Assembly: GCF_900095745.1 (NCBI RefSeq)
Contig: NZ_FMIR01000010.1
Location: 1-64,000, forward strand
Direction of reading: 5' to 3'
Source: Microbacterium oxydans
GTDB taxonomy: Bacteria > Actinomycetota > Actinomycetes > Actinomycetales > Microbacteriaceae
DNA: 64,000 bases
Shown here: one piece after another, positions 25,678 through 33,267 of the stretch
Layout: every line of letters starts with the position of its first letter
How positions within the stretch are numbered: position 1 is the first letter of the stretch
The notes under the pieces: generated by a model
Databases searched by the model: none
Told to the model about the DNA's origin: nothing
Seen by the model: the letters and a program-made list of their open reading frames with translations, nothing else
Translations under genes and position numbers: made by a program

Positions 25678-26910
25678 TCAGGCCCTCGGCCACTCGCTGG
25701 TCAGGTAGGCCTCGACGGCGCGGTGCCGGAAGCTGTAGGGCTTGCCCCTGTCGATGACGCCGCGCACGGTGTCCAGGCGTTGGGCTGTGGGCCCCACCTC
25801 GGTCACTTTCGAGAACCCCATCGCCTCGGCGATGCGGGTAGCTGTGCGCTCCGGGGCAGGCAGCGCTGACATCACCTGGAGGAACTGGCGCTCTCGGGCG
25901 GGGAGTCGTTCGAGGATCCGTTCCACGTGCGCGGTCGCTTCCCGTTGCGCGCCCTGCCAGCCGCGGCGGACCTGGTCCGCGGTGATCGTCGGAGTGGAAT
26001 CTGCGTACCAGGACTGCTCACCGGCAAGCTGGAACAGGAACGGCTCTCCGCGGCAGACGTCGACGATGAGCGCTGCCGCGTCGGGGTCCATCCGCACGCG
26101 AGTGGATCCGCCGGCGCCGTCGGGAACTGCCCACCCCTCGAGGACGAACTCCTGGAGCGCTTGGGCAAGATCCTCGTCGTCGATGGCCGACAGAGTGGTG
26201 GTCTTGAAACGGCGGGCAAAGGTCGCCCCCATGCGGGCGCCAGCCATGTCTTCGAAATCCGGGAGGCCGGTGAGGTAGACGGCGATCGGCAACGAGCGGC
26301 TGACGCGTGCGCCACCGGGCACGGCGACCTCGACCTGGTGCGTGAGGGCGTCTCCGAGTGCGATGAGCAGCTGGGAAAGCGCCTTTTCATCGGTGATGTT
26401 CTGCACCTCGTCGATATGGATCAGCGCCATGGCACGGCCGTTGGCGATCGCGGCGAGACCGACTTCGATCAGTAGCTCGGTGAGAGCCGTGAAGGGCTCG
26501 GGCCCGTCGACACCGCGAAGCGTGAGGGAGATGCCGGAGACGGCGACGGCCTGCACGCGTGCGATGGCATCGCCGATGCGCTTCTCACGCGACGCGGAGA
26601 GTCCGGCGTCGGTCGCGAGCTTCAGCACGGCTCCGGCGACGAGCTTCAAAGGGTCAGCTCCGGTGGGGATGCGCAGCTGCGGGGTGACCCAGTCGCCGGC
26701 ACGCGATGCCTCCTGGGCGATGCGTCGCACGAGCGTCGATTTCCCGAGCCCCGGCTCCCCGAGGATAGTTCTGCCGCGCTCCGGTAGGCCCGCGAGGCGG
26801 CGAGGACGCACAACGTCGCGCCAGTCACTCAACTGCGCGGTGCGTCCCGCCCACACCTCGGGGATGGTGTCAGAGCCAGGGCTGAAGGGGTTGTCGAGTG
26901 CATCACGCAT
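25678..26910 (-). CDS. AAA-type ATP-binding protein with winged-helix-like C-terminus
   Basis: A 410-residue protein. I chose ATG 26910 (MRDALDNPFSPG); the upstream extension runs through operator sequence. Walker A GEPGLGKST at 51-59, Walker B ALIHIDEVQN at about 162-171, and an arginine-finger-like region near FARRFKTTTL. The C-terminal part (ERQFLQVMSALPAPERTA, then EAMGFSKVTEVGPTAQRLD) looks like a winged helix, as in Orc1/Cdc6-like and STAND-type ATPases. Tandem palindromes directly upstream suggest that it binds its own promoter. It is a solitary gene, frequent as accessory DNA in actinobacteria. Function unknown. Confidence 0.75.
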   Translation of the reverse strand: MRDALDNPFSPGSDTIPEVWAGRTAQLSDWRDVVRPRRLAGLPERGRTILGEPGLGKSTLVRRIAQEASRAGDWVTPQLRIPTGADPLKLVAGAVLKLATDAGLSASREKRIGDAIARVQAVAVSGISLTLRGVDGPEPFTALTELLIEVGLAAIANGRAMALIHIDEVQNITDEKALSQLLIALGDALTHQVEVAVPGGARVSRSLPIAVYLTGLPDFEDMAGARMGATFARRFKTTTLSAIDDEDLAQALQEFVLEGWAVPDGAGGSTRVRMDPDAAALIVDVCRGEPFLFQLAGEQSWYADSTPTITADQVRRGWQGAQREATAHVERILERLPARERQFLQVMSALPAPERTATRIAEAMGFSKVTEVGPTAQRLDTVRGVIDRGKPYSFRHRAVEAYLTSEWPRA

Positions 26911-26954
26911 GTTGATAACATTATCAACATGCCGCGGCCTTGATAAGGTTATCA
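26911..26954. promoter_or_regulatory. Two TTGATAA-NN-TTATCAA operators before the AAA gene
   Basis: Site 1: GTTGATAA (26911-26918), CA, TTATCAAC (26921-26928), a perfect 8-bp-arm palindrome touching the start codon. Site 2: TGATAA (26941-26946), GG, TTATCA (26949-26954). Centres are 28 bp apart. Both are AT-rich in a GC-rich region and overlap the expected promoter. Confidence 0.7.
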
Positions 26955-26965
26955 GCCCAACGGGT

Positions 26966-27030
26966 CGCTCAGACCACGAGTGCCAGTACCGCAAGCACGA
27001 TCGCCACGACCGACGAGACGGAGCGCACGC
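26966..27030 (-). pseudogene. Copy 1 of a 65-bp repeat: leftover 3' end of an anthrone-oxygenase-like gene
   Basis: This 65-bp segment matches 27898-27962 with only two substitutions. In the leftward frame it encodes the same C-terminal residues, SVVAIVLAVLALVV and stop, as the intact gene at 27901. The rest of that gene is absent here. It flanks the lipoprotein gene together with copy 2 and marks a past duplication or recombination. Confidence 0.7.
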
Positions 27031-27045
27031 TGAGGTCGCTCCGGC

Positions 27046-27852
27046 TCAGCTGTCCTGCTCTTCGGCGATGACGGTTCCGGACTCGTCGGTCACGGTGAAG
27101 CCCCCGTGCGTGCCTTCGAGAACGCGGTTGATCGTGGTGCCGTCGTGCGGGAAGGTGGAGCACGCCTTGCCCGAGAAGTCGAAAGCCGCCTCGCCCTCAC
27201 CGTGATAGACGGCGGTGACGTCGTAGCAGGTCTCCACGAACGTGCGCCCCTCGACATCGAGGACGCTCGTCGACGACGGGGAGAGCGCGATCTGCGAGAC
27301 CCGCGCGGCGTCGTCCCGCACGAGGGGCGTCGTGAACGGGGTCACCGTCAGCCCGCCGGTCGAGCCGTTGTCGTTCCACTCGGACAGATAGCCCGCACGC
27401 CAGTCCTCGCCGATGAGGTCAGTGCTCTCGATCCATGCGGAGTAATCGTCGGCCGACAGCTCGATCGCCGGTCCGTCCAGGAAGTCGCCGACGACCCACT
27501 CCGCGCTCATCCGCTGCGACATCTCGATGGCCTCCGCGTCGAGAGCGGGTGCCTCGTCGCTCCATGTGATGCCGGTCTCAGATGCCCAGGTGCCGGCGCG
27601 GACATCCTCGAGGGGCGTGAATTCCACCTGAGCGAGATCGACCTCGAGATGGCAGTAGCCTCCCCGCTCGTCTGTGACGACCTCGGATGCCGCGGCAGCG
27701 CCGAGAGCGGACTCGTCCACGTCGCAGCCGGCCCCGGCGGGATCCGTGGTCGGCTTCTCCTGCACATCAGCGGACGGCGCGCACGCTGCGGCGAGGAAGG
27801 TGATGGCGGCGAGGGACACGCTCACAACGGCGGCGCGGCGAAAAGTCGTCAT
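27046..27852 (-). CDS. Hypothetical lipoprotein
   Basis: A 268-residue protein with an N-terminal signal ending AAAC (Cys24), expected to be lipidated and anchored outside the membrane. The mature part is acidic, contains cysteines at GAGCDVD, GGYCHLE, ETCYDV and GKACST that may form two disulfides, and carries no recognised enzyme motif. It resembles the many DUF-type actinobacterial lipoproteins. It lies between two copies of a 65-bp direct repeat, so it may have been inserted or duplicated as a unit. Function unknown. Confidence 0.8.
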   Translation of the reverse strand: MTTFRRAAVVSVSLAAITFLAAACAPSADVQEKPTTDPAGAGCDVDESALGAAAASEVVTDERGGYCHLEVDLAQVEFTPLEDVRAGTWASETGITWSDEAPALDAEAIEMSQRMSAEWVVGDFLDGPAIELSADDYSAWIESTDLIGEDWRAGYLSEWNDNGSTGGLTVTPFTTPLVRDDAARVSQIALSPSSTSVLDVEGRTFVETCYDVTAVYHGEGEAAFDFSGKACSTFPHDGTTINRVLEGTHGGFTVTDESGTVIAEEQDS

Positions 27853-27897
27853 GCCCCGAAGCCTATTGGAGCGCGACGCCGCGACTCCGCATCCTCG

Positions 27898-27962
27898 CGC
27901 TCAGACCACGAGTGCCAGTACCGCGAGCACGATCGCCACGACCGACGAGAGGGAGCGCACGC
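27898..27962. repeat. Copy 2 of the 65-bp direct repeat
   Basis: This is the partner of 26966-27030, in the same orientation and 932 bp away, with two mismatches. It forms the genuine 3' end of the gene at 27901. The pair encloses the lipoprotein gene. Confidence 0.75.
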
Positions 27963-28359
27963 CGTTCAGCGCGTTCCAGCGCCGTTCGAACGCCGCGCGC
28001 GCAGCCGTCGACGATGACGTCGAGCCGTCCAGGGCATTGTTCAACGGGACGTTGCCTGCACCTGTGACGACGATGACCCCGACGAAGAAGACGACGCCCG
28101 ACGCGACCAGCATCCATCCGCGCGGGTCATCCAGATCGAGGAGCCCCGCCCACACGAGCGGGACCGGCGGCAGGAAGATCGGCAGCAGGAACAGCGGGTT
28201 CACGACAGCGCGGTTGATCGACCTCATCGAGGACACGAACGTGTCGTCATCCGTGCGGGCCAGGCCGGGCATCACGCCGGTCGAGAACGACCAGAACGTT
28301 CCGCCTCCGAGCGCGAGAAGGATGAGGCCGAGGGCGGCGAGGATGTCGGAGAGGTCCAC
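27901..28359 (-). CDS. DUF1772 / anthrone-oxygenase-like membrane protein
   Basis: A 152-residue protein from GTG 28359, which has AGGA close upstream; longer in-frame extensions are non-coding in character. There are four hydrophobic segments: IILAALGLILLALGGG-like at the N-terminus, LFLLPIFLPPVPLVWAG, MLVASGVVFFVGVIVVTG, and a C-terminal SVVAIVLAVLALVV. The GNVPLNNAL motif is characteristic of DUF1772 proteins, some of which are linked to anthrone oxidation. It follows the CGNR gene by 10 nt and is probably co-transcribed with it. Its 3' end is duplicated at 26966. Confidence 0.8.
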   Translation of the reverse strand: MDLSDILAALGLILLALGGGTFWSFSTGVMPGLARTDDDTFVSSMRSINRAVVNPLFLLPIFLPPVPLVWAGLLDLDDPRGWMLVASGVVFFVGVIVVTGAGNVPLNNALDGSTSSSTAARAAFERRWNALNGVRSLSSVVAIVLAVLALVV

Positions 28360-28369
28360 GTCCTGCAAT

Positions 28370-28918
28370 CTACACACCGGGCGACGGCGTGTGACCCGCG
28401 GCCGCACGATGAGCGCGCACCCGTCCGCGGGACGCGCATGCGGGGGCCGGGCACCAGCGTCGGCGTCCGGACGGATCCAAGAACACCCAACGGCAGTCGA
28501 TCTCGTCACACTGCGTGAGGAATCTGCGGTCAGGCCCGCGAAGAGTCACGGCGACTTGTATCGCCAGTGCCGCCAGGCCGGAGCGCACGTCGACGCGCGG
28601 ATCGGACGCCGTCAGGGCGGGGCTTCCGTGCGCGGCGATGTCGGAGAGCGGGCCGAAGTCCAGCTCGGCGGGCGAAGCTCCGCCCGCCGCTGACATCGCG
28701 AGTGCGCGCAACTCTTCGCGCAGGTGGATGGCGGCCTCCAGATCGCCCTCGGTGGGGGCCTGAGCGGGCGGCATCCCCATCAGCACGAGCCACCGGCGCA
28801 ACGCCTCGGGGCTGTGGAGGCGCTCGATCGGGCGGGCGCCGAACGACTGCCCCTTCGTTGCGAGGAGGTTGAGCCAGGTCGCTCCGCCGTCCGTGCGGAA
28901 CTCGGTGCTGTCGTCCAT
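28370..28918 (-). CDS. CGNR-type zinc finger (ABATE domain) regulator, divergent finger
   Basis: A 182-residue protein beginning MDDSTEFRTDGG. The N-terminal two-thirds match ABATE-type domains (WLNLLATKG... and LHLREELRAL-like helices). The C-terminal finger has Cys pairs in QCDEIDC and RRWCPAPAC; the second pair is followed by ASR instead of the usual GNR, so the hallmark motif is altered. Known family members are presumed stress-response transcription regulators. It is divergent from the carboxymuconolactone gene across a GTAACG inverted repeat and co-directional with the DUF1772 gene. It probably controls both. Confidence 0.8.
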   Translation of the reverse strand: MDDSTEFRTDGGATWLNLLATKGQSFGARPIERLHSPEALRRWLVLMGMPPAQAPTEGDLEAAIHLREELRALAMSAAGGASPAELDFGPLSDIAAHGSPALTASDPRVDVRSGLAALAIQVAVTLRGPDRRFLTQCDEIDCRWVFLDPSGRRRWCPAPACASRGRVRAHRAAAGHTPSPGV

Positions 28919-28928
28919 TCGATCGAGT

Positions 28929-28947
28929 GTAACGTATGAACCGTTAC
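28929..28947. promoter_or_regulatory. GTAACG-N7-CGTTAC operator between divergent genes
   Basis: GTAACG at 28929-28934 and CGTTAC at 28942-28947 are perfect inverted arms in the 42-bp gap between the CGNR regulator gene and the rightward decarboxylase-like gene. This is a likely autoregulatory operator that also covers the rightward promoter. Confidence 0.55.
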
Positions 28948-28960
28948 GAATGGAGAACAC

Positions 28961-29347
28961 ATGAACCCGCCGTTCGACGCGGCCGCGGGTGCCGCGACCC
29001 TTGCCGCCCTCCAAGATGCCGAGACCACCGCCGCCTGGCGAGCGACGGTCGACGCCACCGCTGCGGGCTTCGACGACTGGATCGTCGGCGCCGTCTTCGG
29101 AGGGACGTATCAGCGCTCCGGCCTCAGCCTCCGCGATCGGCAGCTTCTCAACCTCGGAGCCCTCGCGGCGTTGGGCGGTGTGGAGCCGCAGCTTCACGGC
29201 CAGATACTCTCGTCGATCAAGGTGGGAGTCTCTCGCGCCGAGGTTGCCGAGGCCTTCGTGCATCTCGTCGCCTACGTGGGGCTGCCCCGCACGATGGCCG
29301 CGCTGCGCACGCTCGATGCGGCCGTGGCGGAGGACACGGCACCGTGA
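28961..29347 (+). CDS. Carboxymuconolactone decarboxylase-like (AhpD-fold) protein
   Basis: A 128-residue all-helical protein with GGAGA upstream of ATG 28961. The family pattern is seen in GLSLRDRQLLNLGALAALGG and VEPQLHGQILSSIKVGVSRAEVAEAFVHLVAYVGLPRTMAALR. No CxxC pair is present, so it is not a thiol peroxidase-type AhpD. It is closer to gamma-carboxymuconolactone decarboxylases, which open and decarboxylate lactones. Its stop overlaps the GTG start of a phosphotriesterase-like lactonase, so the two are translationally coupled and may act on the same lactone. Confidence 0.82.
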   Translation: MNPPFDAAAGAATLAALQDAETTAAWRATVDATAAGFDDWIVGAVFGGTYQRSGLSLRDRQLLNLGALAALGGVEPQLHGQILSSIKVGVSRAEVAEAFVHLVAYVGLPRTMAALRTLDAAVAEDTAP

Positions 29348-30261
29348 CGGCGGGCGTCGTCCGAGCGATCGCGGGCGACATCAGCGCCGGCGACCTGGGA
29401 GTCGTGAACTCCCACGACCATCTGTTCCTCTCGACGCCCGTTTTCGCCGGGCAGGAGCTCTCGGACCGAGAGTCCGCGACGCGCGAAGCAGAGCTCTTTC
29501 GCACCGCCGGAGGGCGCACCGTCGTTCAGTGGACTCCGCGGGGTCTGGCCCGCCGCCTGACCGACCTGCACGAGATATCTGTCCGGTCGCGGGTGCACGT
29601 CATCGCTGCGACAGGTCGACATCGCCGCGAGGTGTACCGGCACGACGACCCCCTGCTCGCCCTCCACGAAGACGCCCTCGCCGACCTCTTCATCTCCGAC
29701 GTGCTCGACCTGCGGTGCGGACTGATCAAGATCGGGACCGGCTCCAGCGGGGTGACGCCGTTCGAACGCATCAGCCTGGATGCCGCCGCCACCGCTCATC
29801 ATGCGACCGGCGCCCCCATCGCCATTCACCTCGAAAGGGGCAATGGGGCGTTCGAGGTCGTCGACGTCCTCCGCAGCCTCGACGTGCCAGCCCACGCGAT
29901 CGTCCTCGGACACCTCGGGCGCAACACCGATCTCGACTACATCACGGATGCCGGCGCGACCGGCGCCTTCATCTGCATCGACGGCCCCTCGCCGGGCCAC
30001 GCCGCCACCGACGAGGCGCTGCTCCCCGTCCTCGAGCGGGTGATCGACGCGGGCAAAGTCGAGGTTCTGCTCGTGGGCGGCGACACCACCACTCGCGCGG
30101 CCACGACCGGGGCCGGCGGCCGGGGAATGAGTGGGCTCCTCCGTCAGACGCGGCCCGCGATCACCCGCGCCTTCGGCGACGCCGTCACTCGCGCGATCTT
30201 CGTCTCCAACCCGGCACGCGCGTGGCAGCAGCGCAGCCACGCTGACGAGCGGGGTCAGTGA
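29344..30261 (+). CDS. Phosphotriesterase-family metallohydrolase
   Basis: A 305-residue protein from GTG 29344, overlapping the previous stop. TIM-barrel metal ligands are visible: HDH (His24, His26 in NSHDHLFL), a likely carbamylated Lys in LIKIGTGSSG, His in AIHLERG, His in LGHLGRN and Asp in GGDTTTR. Known family activities are lactonase, phosphotriesterase and N-acyl-homoserine lactonase. With the decarboxylase-like partner, a lactone substrate is a reasonable inference, and quorum-signal degradation is possible but unproven. Its last bases overlap the convergent SMR gene by 7 nt. Confidence 0.85.
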   Translation: MTAGVVRAIAGDISAGDLGVVNSHDHLFLSTPVFAGQELSDRESATREAELFRTAGGRTVVQWTPRGLARRLTDLHEISVRSRVHVIAATGRHRREVYRHDDPLLALHEDALADLFISDVLDLRCGLIKIGTGSSGVTPFERISLDAAATAHHATGAPIAIHLERGNGAFEVVDVLRSLDVPAHAIVLGHLGRNTDLDYITDAGATGAFICIDGPSPGHAATDEALLPVLERVIDAGKVEVLLVGGDTTTRAATTGAGGRGMSGLLRQTRPAITRAFGDAVTRAIFVSNPARAWQQRSHADERGQ

Positions 30262-30581
30262 GCCCCGCTTCCGAGCTCGATGACCAACACGCCGATGGCG
30301 ATCAGGACGATCCCCGCCACCATCCGCACCGTGAGGCGCTCCTTGAAGAACACCCGGGCACCGATCGCCGTGAGTGCGACGCCGCTCGCGGCCCAGATCC
30401 CATAGGCGATACCCACCGGCATCCCCTCGATCAGAGCGAGCGTCAGGAGCGAGAAGGCGACGACGTAGCTCACGGCGACCGGTGCGATCCACCGCTTCTT
30501 GCGCAACCCCTCCGACGCACGCAGCGACATGGTTGCCGTGACCTCGGTGAGGATTGCGCCCATGAGCAGCAGCCAGGTCAC
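30255..30581 (-). CDS. SMR-family efflux protein, subunit 2
   Basis: A 108-residue protein with four membrane helices and the essential membrane-buried Glu13 (ILTEVTATMSLR). Family wording YGIWAASGVALTAIGARVFF is present. Known: small multidrug resistance proteins exchange cationic drugs or guanidinium-type compounds for protons as dimers. Its start overlaps the previous SMR gene's stop (ATGA). Paired SMR genes of this kind usually work as a heterodimer with opposite membrane orientation. Confidence 0.92.
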   Translation of the reverse strand: MTWLLLMGAILTEVTATMSLRASEGLRKKRWIAPVAVSYVVAFSLLTLALIEGMPVGIAYGIWAASGVALTAIGARVFFKERLTVRMVAGIVLIAIGVLVIELGSGAH

Positions 30582-30952
30582 GCGCGGGCCTCCGCAGCAT
30601 CCGCTCTCGACGCGTCCTCGGAGGGGGCATCCGGCTTCCCGTGGCCGGTCTCCACCAGCACCACCCCCGCGATCACGATCGCGATGCCGATGCCGATCGT
30701 CAGCGTGAACGGCTCAGCGAAGATCACCGAGGCGATCACGGCCGTCAGCGCGACGCCCGCCGCTGCCCAGATTCCGTACACGACGCCGATCGGTGCACCC
30801 ATCCGGAGCAGCAGCGAAAGTGCGATGAACGCTCCGGCATACCCGGCGACCGCAAGGATCGCCCACCACAGATTGTCGATCGCGCCCCGCAGCGCCATGG
30901 TTGCGGTGACCTCCAGCGCGATGGCCCCGGCAAGGATGAGCCACTTCTTCAT
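30578..30952 (-). CDS. SMR-family efflux protein, subunit 1
   Basis: A 124-residue paired SMR protein with Glu14 (AIALEVTATMAL), the YGIWAAAGVALTAVIASVIF segment and a charged C-terminal tail (GKPDAPSEDASRADAAEARA) that the partner lacks. ATG 30952 overlaps the TetR stop as ATGA, so regulator and both subunits are one transcript. The length difference and tail suggest that this subunit and the next are not interchangeable. Predicted to export a toxic cation across the cytoplasmic membrane. Confidence 0.92.
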   Translation of the reverse strand: MKKWLILAGAIALEVTATMALRGAIDNLWWAILAVAGYAGAFIALSLLLRMGAPIGVVYGIWAAAGVALTAVIASVIFAEPFTLTIGIGIAIVIAGVVLVETGHGKPDAPSEDASRADAAEARA

Positions 30953-31485
30953 TCCGATCTCCCTTCGGTGAGCTCGATGAGCATCTGCATCAACGCGGCG
31001 CGCTGCTGCGAGTTCGGGGTGAGGACGCCGGTCGATTCCGCGACCCACATACCGTTCGCGGCGAGCCACACGAGCATCAGTGGGGTGGTGTCGGCGCCGT
31101 CCCCGAACCCGAACCACGTGCGCAGATAGTCCAACCAGGGCGACGAGAGTTCTGGTCGACGAACCGCTTCGGAGAACACGACGAATTCACCTAGCGTGAC
31201 CCCGCCCTCACCCGCGAAAGCGGCGAAGGCGCGCACGCGCTGTTGCAACGTGGATTCTTCCAGCGGCACACCGAGCACCTCTTGCAGCTCTCGCTGCCAC
31301 CGCTCGATGACGTGTTCGATCACCGCGATCATCATCGAGTCCCTCGTCGGGAAGTGGTACATCAGACCCGCCTTCGTCAGGCCGGCCTCCTCTGCAACGG
31401 ATTGGTAGGTGATGTCGGCTCCGCCGACAGCAGTGACGACGCGCAGCGCAGCGTCGAGAATCTCGGATCGTGAGTTCGCCCTCAT
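30949..31485 (-). CDS. TetR-family repressor of the SMR pair
   Basis: A 178-residue protein beginning MRANSRSEILDAALRVV. The N-terminal HTH is typical (ITYQSVAEEAGLTKAGLMYHFPTRDSMM); the C-terminal helical ligand domain contains FVVFSEAVRRPELSSPW. It heads the three-gene operon. A perfect 32-bp palindrome lies 3 bp upstream of its start codon and is almost certainly its operator. Binding of an exported drug should release it and switch on the pumps. Confidence 0.93.
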   Translation of the reverse strand: MRANSRSEILDAALRVVTAVGGADITYQSVAEEAGLTKAGLMYHFPTRDSMMIAVIEHVIERWQRELQEVLGVPLEESTLQQRVRAFAAFAGEGGVTLGEFVVFSEAVRRPELSSPWLDYLRTWFGFGDGADTTPLMLVWLAANGMWVAESTGVLTPNSQQRAALMQMLIELTEGRSE

Positions 31486-31488
31486 GCC

Positions 31489-31520
31489 CCCAACTTTACC
31501 GTACGTACGGTAAAGTTGGG
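31489..31520. promoter_or_regulatory. Perfect 32-bp palindrome, TetR operator
   Basis: The left half 31489-31504 (CCCAACTTTACCGTAC) is the exact reverse complement of the right half 31505-31520. The core TACCGTACGTACGGTA is typical of TetR-family sites. It lies between the TetR start codon and the 3' end of the GPP34 gene. Confidence 0.9.
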
Positions 31521-31557
31521 CTGGGAGATTGCCGATCGAGGATTGCCTCGCGCCCTG

Positions 31558-32280
31558 TCAGTTCTTGGGGAGGGCGAAGGCCGCGATGAGCGCGTTCGTG
31601 AGAACCGCGCTCATCGTGCGGGCCACGGCCTCAGCCGCGGCTGCGGCACCCCAGTCGCCGCGCTCGATCGCCTTGGCGCGCGTGTAGACGTCGCCGCTCC
31701 ACGGGATCTCTCTGTGGAACTGCGGCAGGGTTCCGCTCGCGGACAGGAGGGCGATGCTCGCGGCTGTGCGGATGTCGGGTGTCTCGCCGTCGGTCAGCAC
31801 GGAGCGCACCCGCTCGATCAACACGGCGCGCCGGTCGCTTCCCAGGGCGAGCTTCGTCGTCGGGAAGATTCCGAGCGATCTGCCGTGTTCCCTCGTGAGA
31901 TCGCCGCGCTCCACGAGGCGGTCGAGGACCGGTGCACGCAGGTTCGGGCCGATCGCCGCGAGCACCGTCTGCGCATCGCGCGGCTTCCGTTCGATGTACT
32001 CGAGCCCGGGCACGAGCAGCTCGTCGGGCGCGGTGTGAGCGTCGAGCGCGTGGATGCGACTCGTGAGCGCTCCCTCGTTGCGCATCTCGATCCGCTCCTG
32101 CAGCGCCAGGTCGCCCAGAGCAGCGCCGCCGAGCACGTAGAAGAGGATGTTCTCCCCGGCGATCGAGCCCGAATCGGGCTGGAAGAGCAGGAGCATCACG
32201 TCTTCGACGAGCAGGGGCTCACCGAGGTGCGGGTCGGGCGAATCGTTCGTGGAGCGGGCGTCGGGCTGGTCCGTCATCAT
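31558..32280 (-). CDS. GPP34 (GOLPH3-like) family protein
   Basis: A 240-residue protein; ATG 32280 overlaps the MerR stop as ATGA. The opening LGEPLLVEDVMLLLFQPDSGSI and the segment LFYVLGGAALGDLALQERIEM are typical of the GPP34 family. Eukaryotic relatives bind phosphatidylinositol-4-phosphate at the Golgi. Actinobacterial copies are cytoplasmic or membrane-associated with unknown function. Co-translation with a MerR regulator of a drug exporter suggests a role in the same stress response, perhaps at the membrane. Confidence 0.88.
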   Translation of the reverse strand: MMTDQPDARSTNDSPDPHLGEPLLVEDVMLLLFQPDSGSIAGENILFYVLGGAALGDLALQERIEMRNEGALTSRIHALDAHTAPDELLVPGLEYIERKPRDAQTVLAAIGPNLRAPVLDRLVERGDLTREHGRSLGIFPTTKLALGSDRRAVLIERVRSVLTDGETPDIRTAASIALLSASGTLPQFHREIPWSGDVYTRAKAIERGDWGAAAAAEAVARTMSAVLTNALIAAFALPKN

Positions 32281-33065
32281 CTCTGTCCTTCGTCTGATGC
32301 AGCGTCGTCGGGTGCAGCGTCGGTGCTCGGTGCGACGTTCGACCCGAACGCCTGCTCCCGGGCGAGCGCGGATGCTCGGCCGAGCACGTCGAGCTGCGCC
32401 TCGTTGTACAGCCCACCGACAGTCTCGAGGAATGCCTGCGCCGTGACGCGCGGCCCCTTCGACAGATGCTCGGTCGGCTCGCTGAGCCACGGGTAGTCGG
32501 TGAGGTGCTGTGCGATCACGGGCGCGAACATCTCTGCCACGCGCTGACGCGTCTCGTCATCCGCCTCCACGGTGAGCGCTTCGAACTCTGCACTGCCGTC
32601 GTCGGATTCCGTCTCGACCATCGTGCGCAGATCCGCCATCGCCTCCGTGTCATACAGCTGCTCGTAGACGAGCATGAGCGACCGCTCGGAAGTCGACAGT
32701 CTCCCCGCGACGTCCTCGAAACCGGCCGGCAGGTCGGTCGTCGATGCTCCGTCGACGATGGCGCGGATCTCGGCCCGTGCCCGCTGCAACCGCTCGATGC
32801 TCGCGGCGAGATCGGCATCGATCGCGAGCAGCGCCTCTTTCGTGGTGTCCCCCGCAGAGCCGACGGACTCGATCTGGGCCAACGGGACGCCGAGGTCGCG
32901 GAGCCGCCGGATCTGCAGCAGCCGGACGAGATGCCGAGCGCGGTACTGCTTGTAGCCGTTCGACATCCGCTCCGGCTCCTCGAGCAGGCCGGAGCGGTGG
33001 TAGTGACGCACCGTGTTCACGGTCGTCCCCGCAAGCTCGGCGAGTTCACTCGTACTCCAGGGCAT
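32277..33065 (-). CDS. MerR-family transcriptional activator
   Basis: A 262-residue protein starting MPWSTSELAELAGTTVNTVRHYHRSGLL, a standard MerR winged HTH, with the RARHLVRLLQIRRLRDLG linker. A long C-terminal domain of about 190 residues lacks metal-binding cysteines, so it is probably a drug-type sensor. It is autoregulated through the 33123-33153 promoter and drives the divergent exporter gene through 33181-33211. Known mechanism: untwisting of promoters with an overlong 19-bp spacer, exactly what is seen at both sites. Confidence 0.93.
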   Translation of the reverse strand: MPWSTSELAELAGTTVNTVRHYHRSGLLEEPERMSNGYKQYRARHLVRLLQIRRLRDLGVPLAQIESVGSAGDTTKEALLAIDADLAASIERLQRARAEIRAIVDGASTTDLPAGFEDVAGRLSTSERSLMLVYEQLYDTEAMADLRTMVETESDDGSAEFEALTVEADDETRQRVAEMFAPVIAQHLTDYPWLSEPTEHLSKGPRVTAQAFLETVGGLYNEAQLDVLGRASALAREQAFGSNVAPSTDAAPDDAASDEGQR

Positions 33066-33122
33066 CCGTCCATCCTTCTGTCGGCACTCAGGGCCGGGGT
33101 CTCGGTCATGGCGCTCAGCACC

Positions 33123-33153
33123 ATTCAAGACCCTGTTCTCAGAACAGGGTCAA
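33123..33153 (-). promoter_or_regulatory. MerR-type promoter of the merR-GPP34 operon
   Basis: On the minus strand: TTGACC (33153-33148), a 19-bp spacer, TTGAAT (33128-33123). The spacer carries the perfect inverted repeat GACCCTGTTCT / AGAACAGGGTC (33129-33139 and 33141-33151). A 19-bp spacer is the MerR signature. Confidence 0.8.
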
Positions 33154-33180
33154 GACCCGACATCGATCTGCCGAGGTCGC

Positions 33181-33211
33181 TTGACCCTGTGGTGTGAACA
33201 GGGTCTGTACT
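33181..33211 (+). promoter_or_regulatory. MerR-type promoter of the small multidrug export gene
   Basis: TTGACC (33181-33186), a 19-bp spacer, TGTACT (33206-33211). The dyad GACCCTGT / ACAGGGTC (33183-33190 and 33198-33205) matches the site on the other side, so one MerR protein should control both. Confidence 0.8.
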
Positions 33212-33267
33212 TCTTCTCGTACCCCGCCTCGGCTTCCGGCCGCGCCTGAAGAGAAAGAGACACCGCC

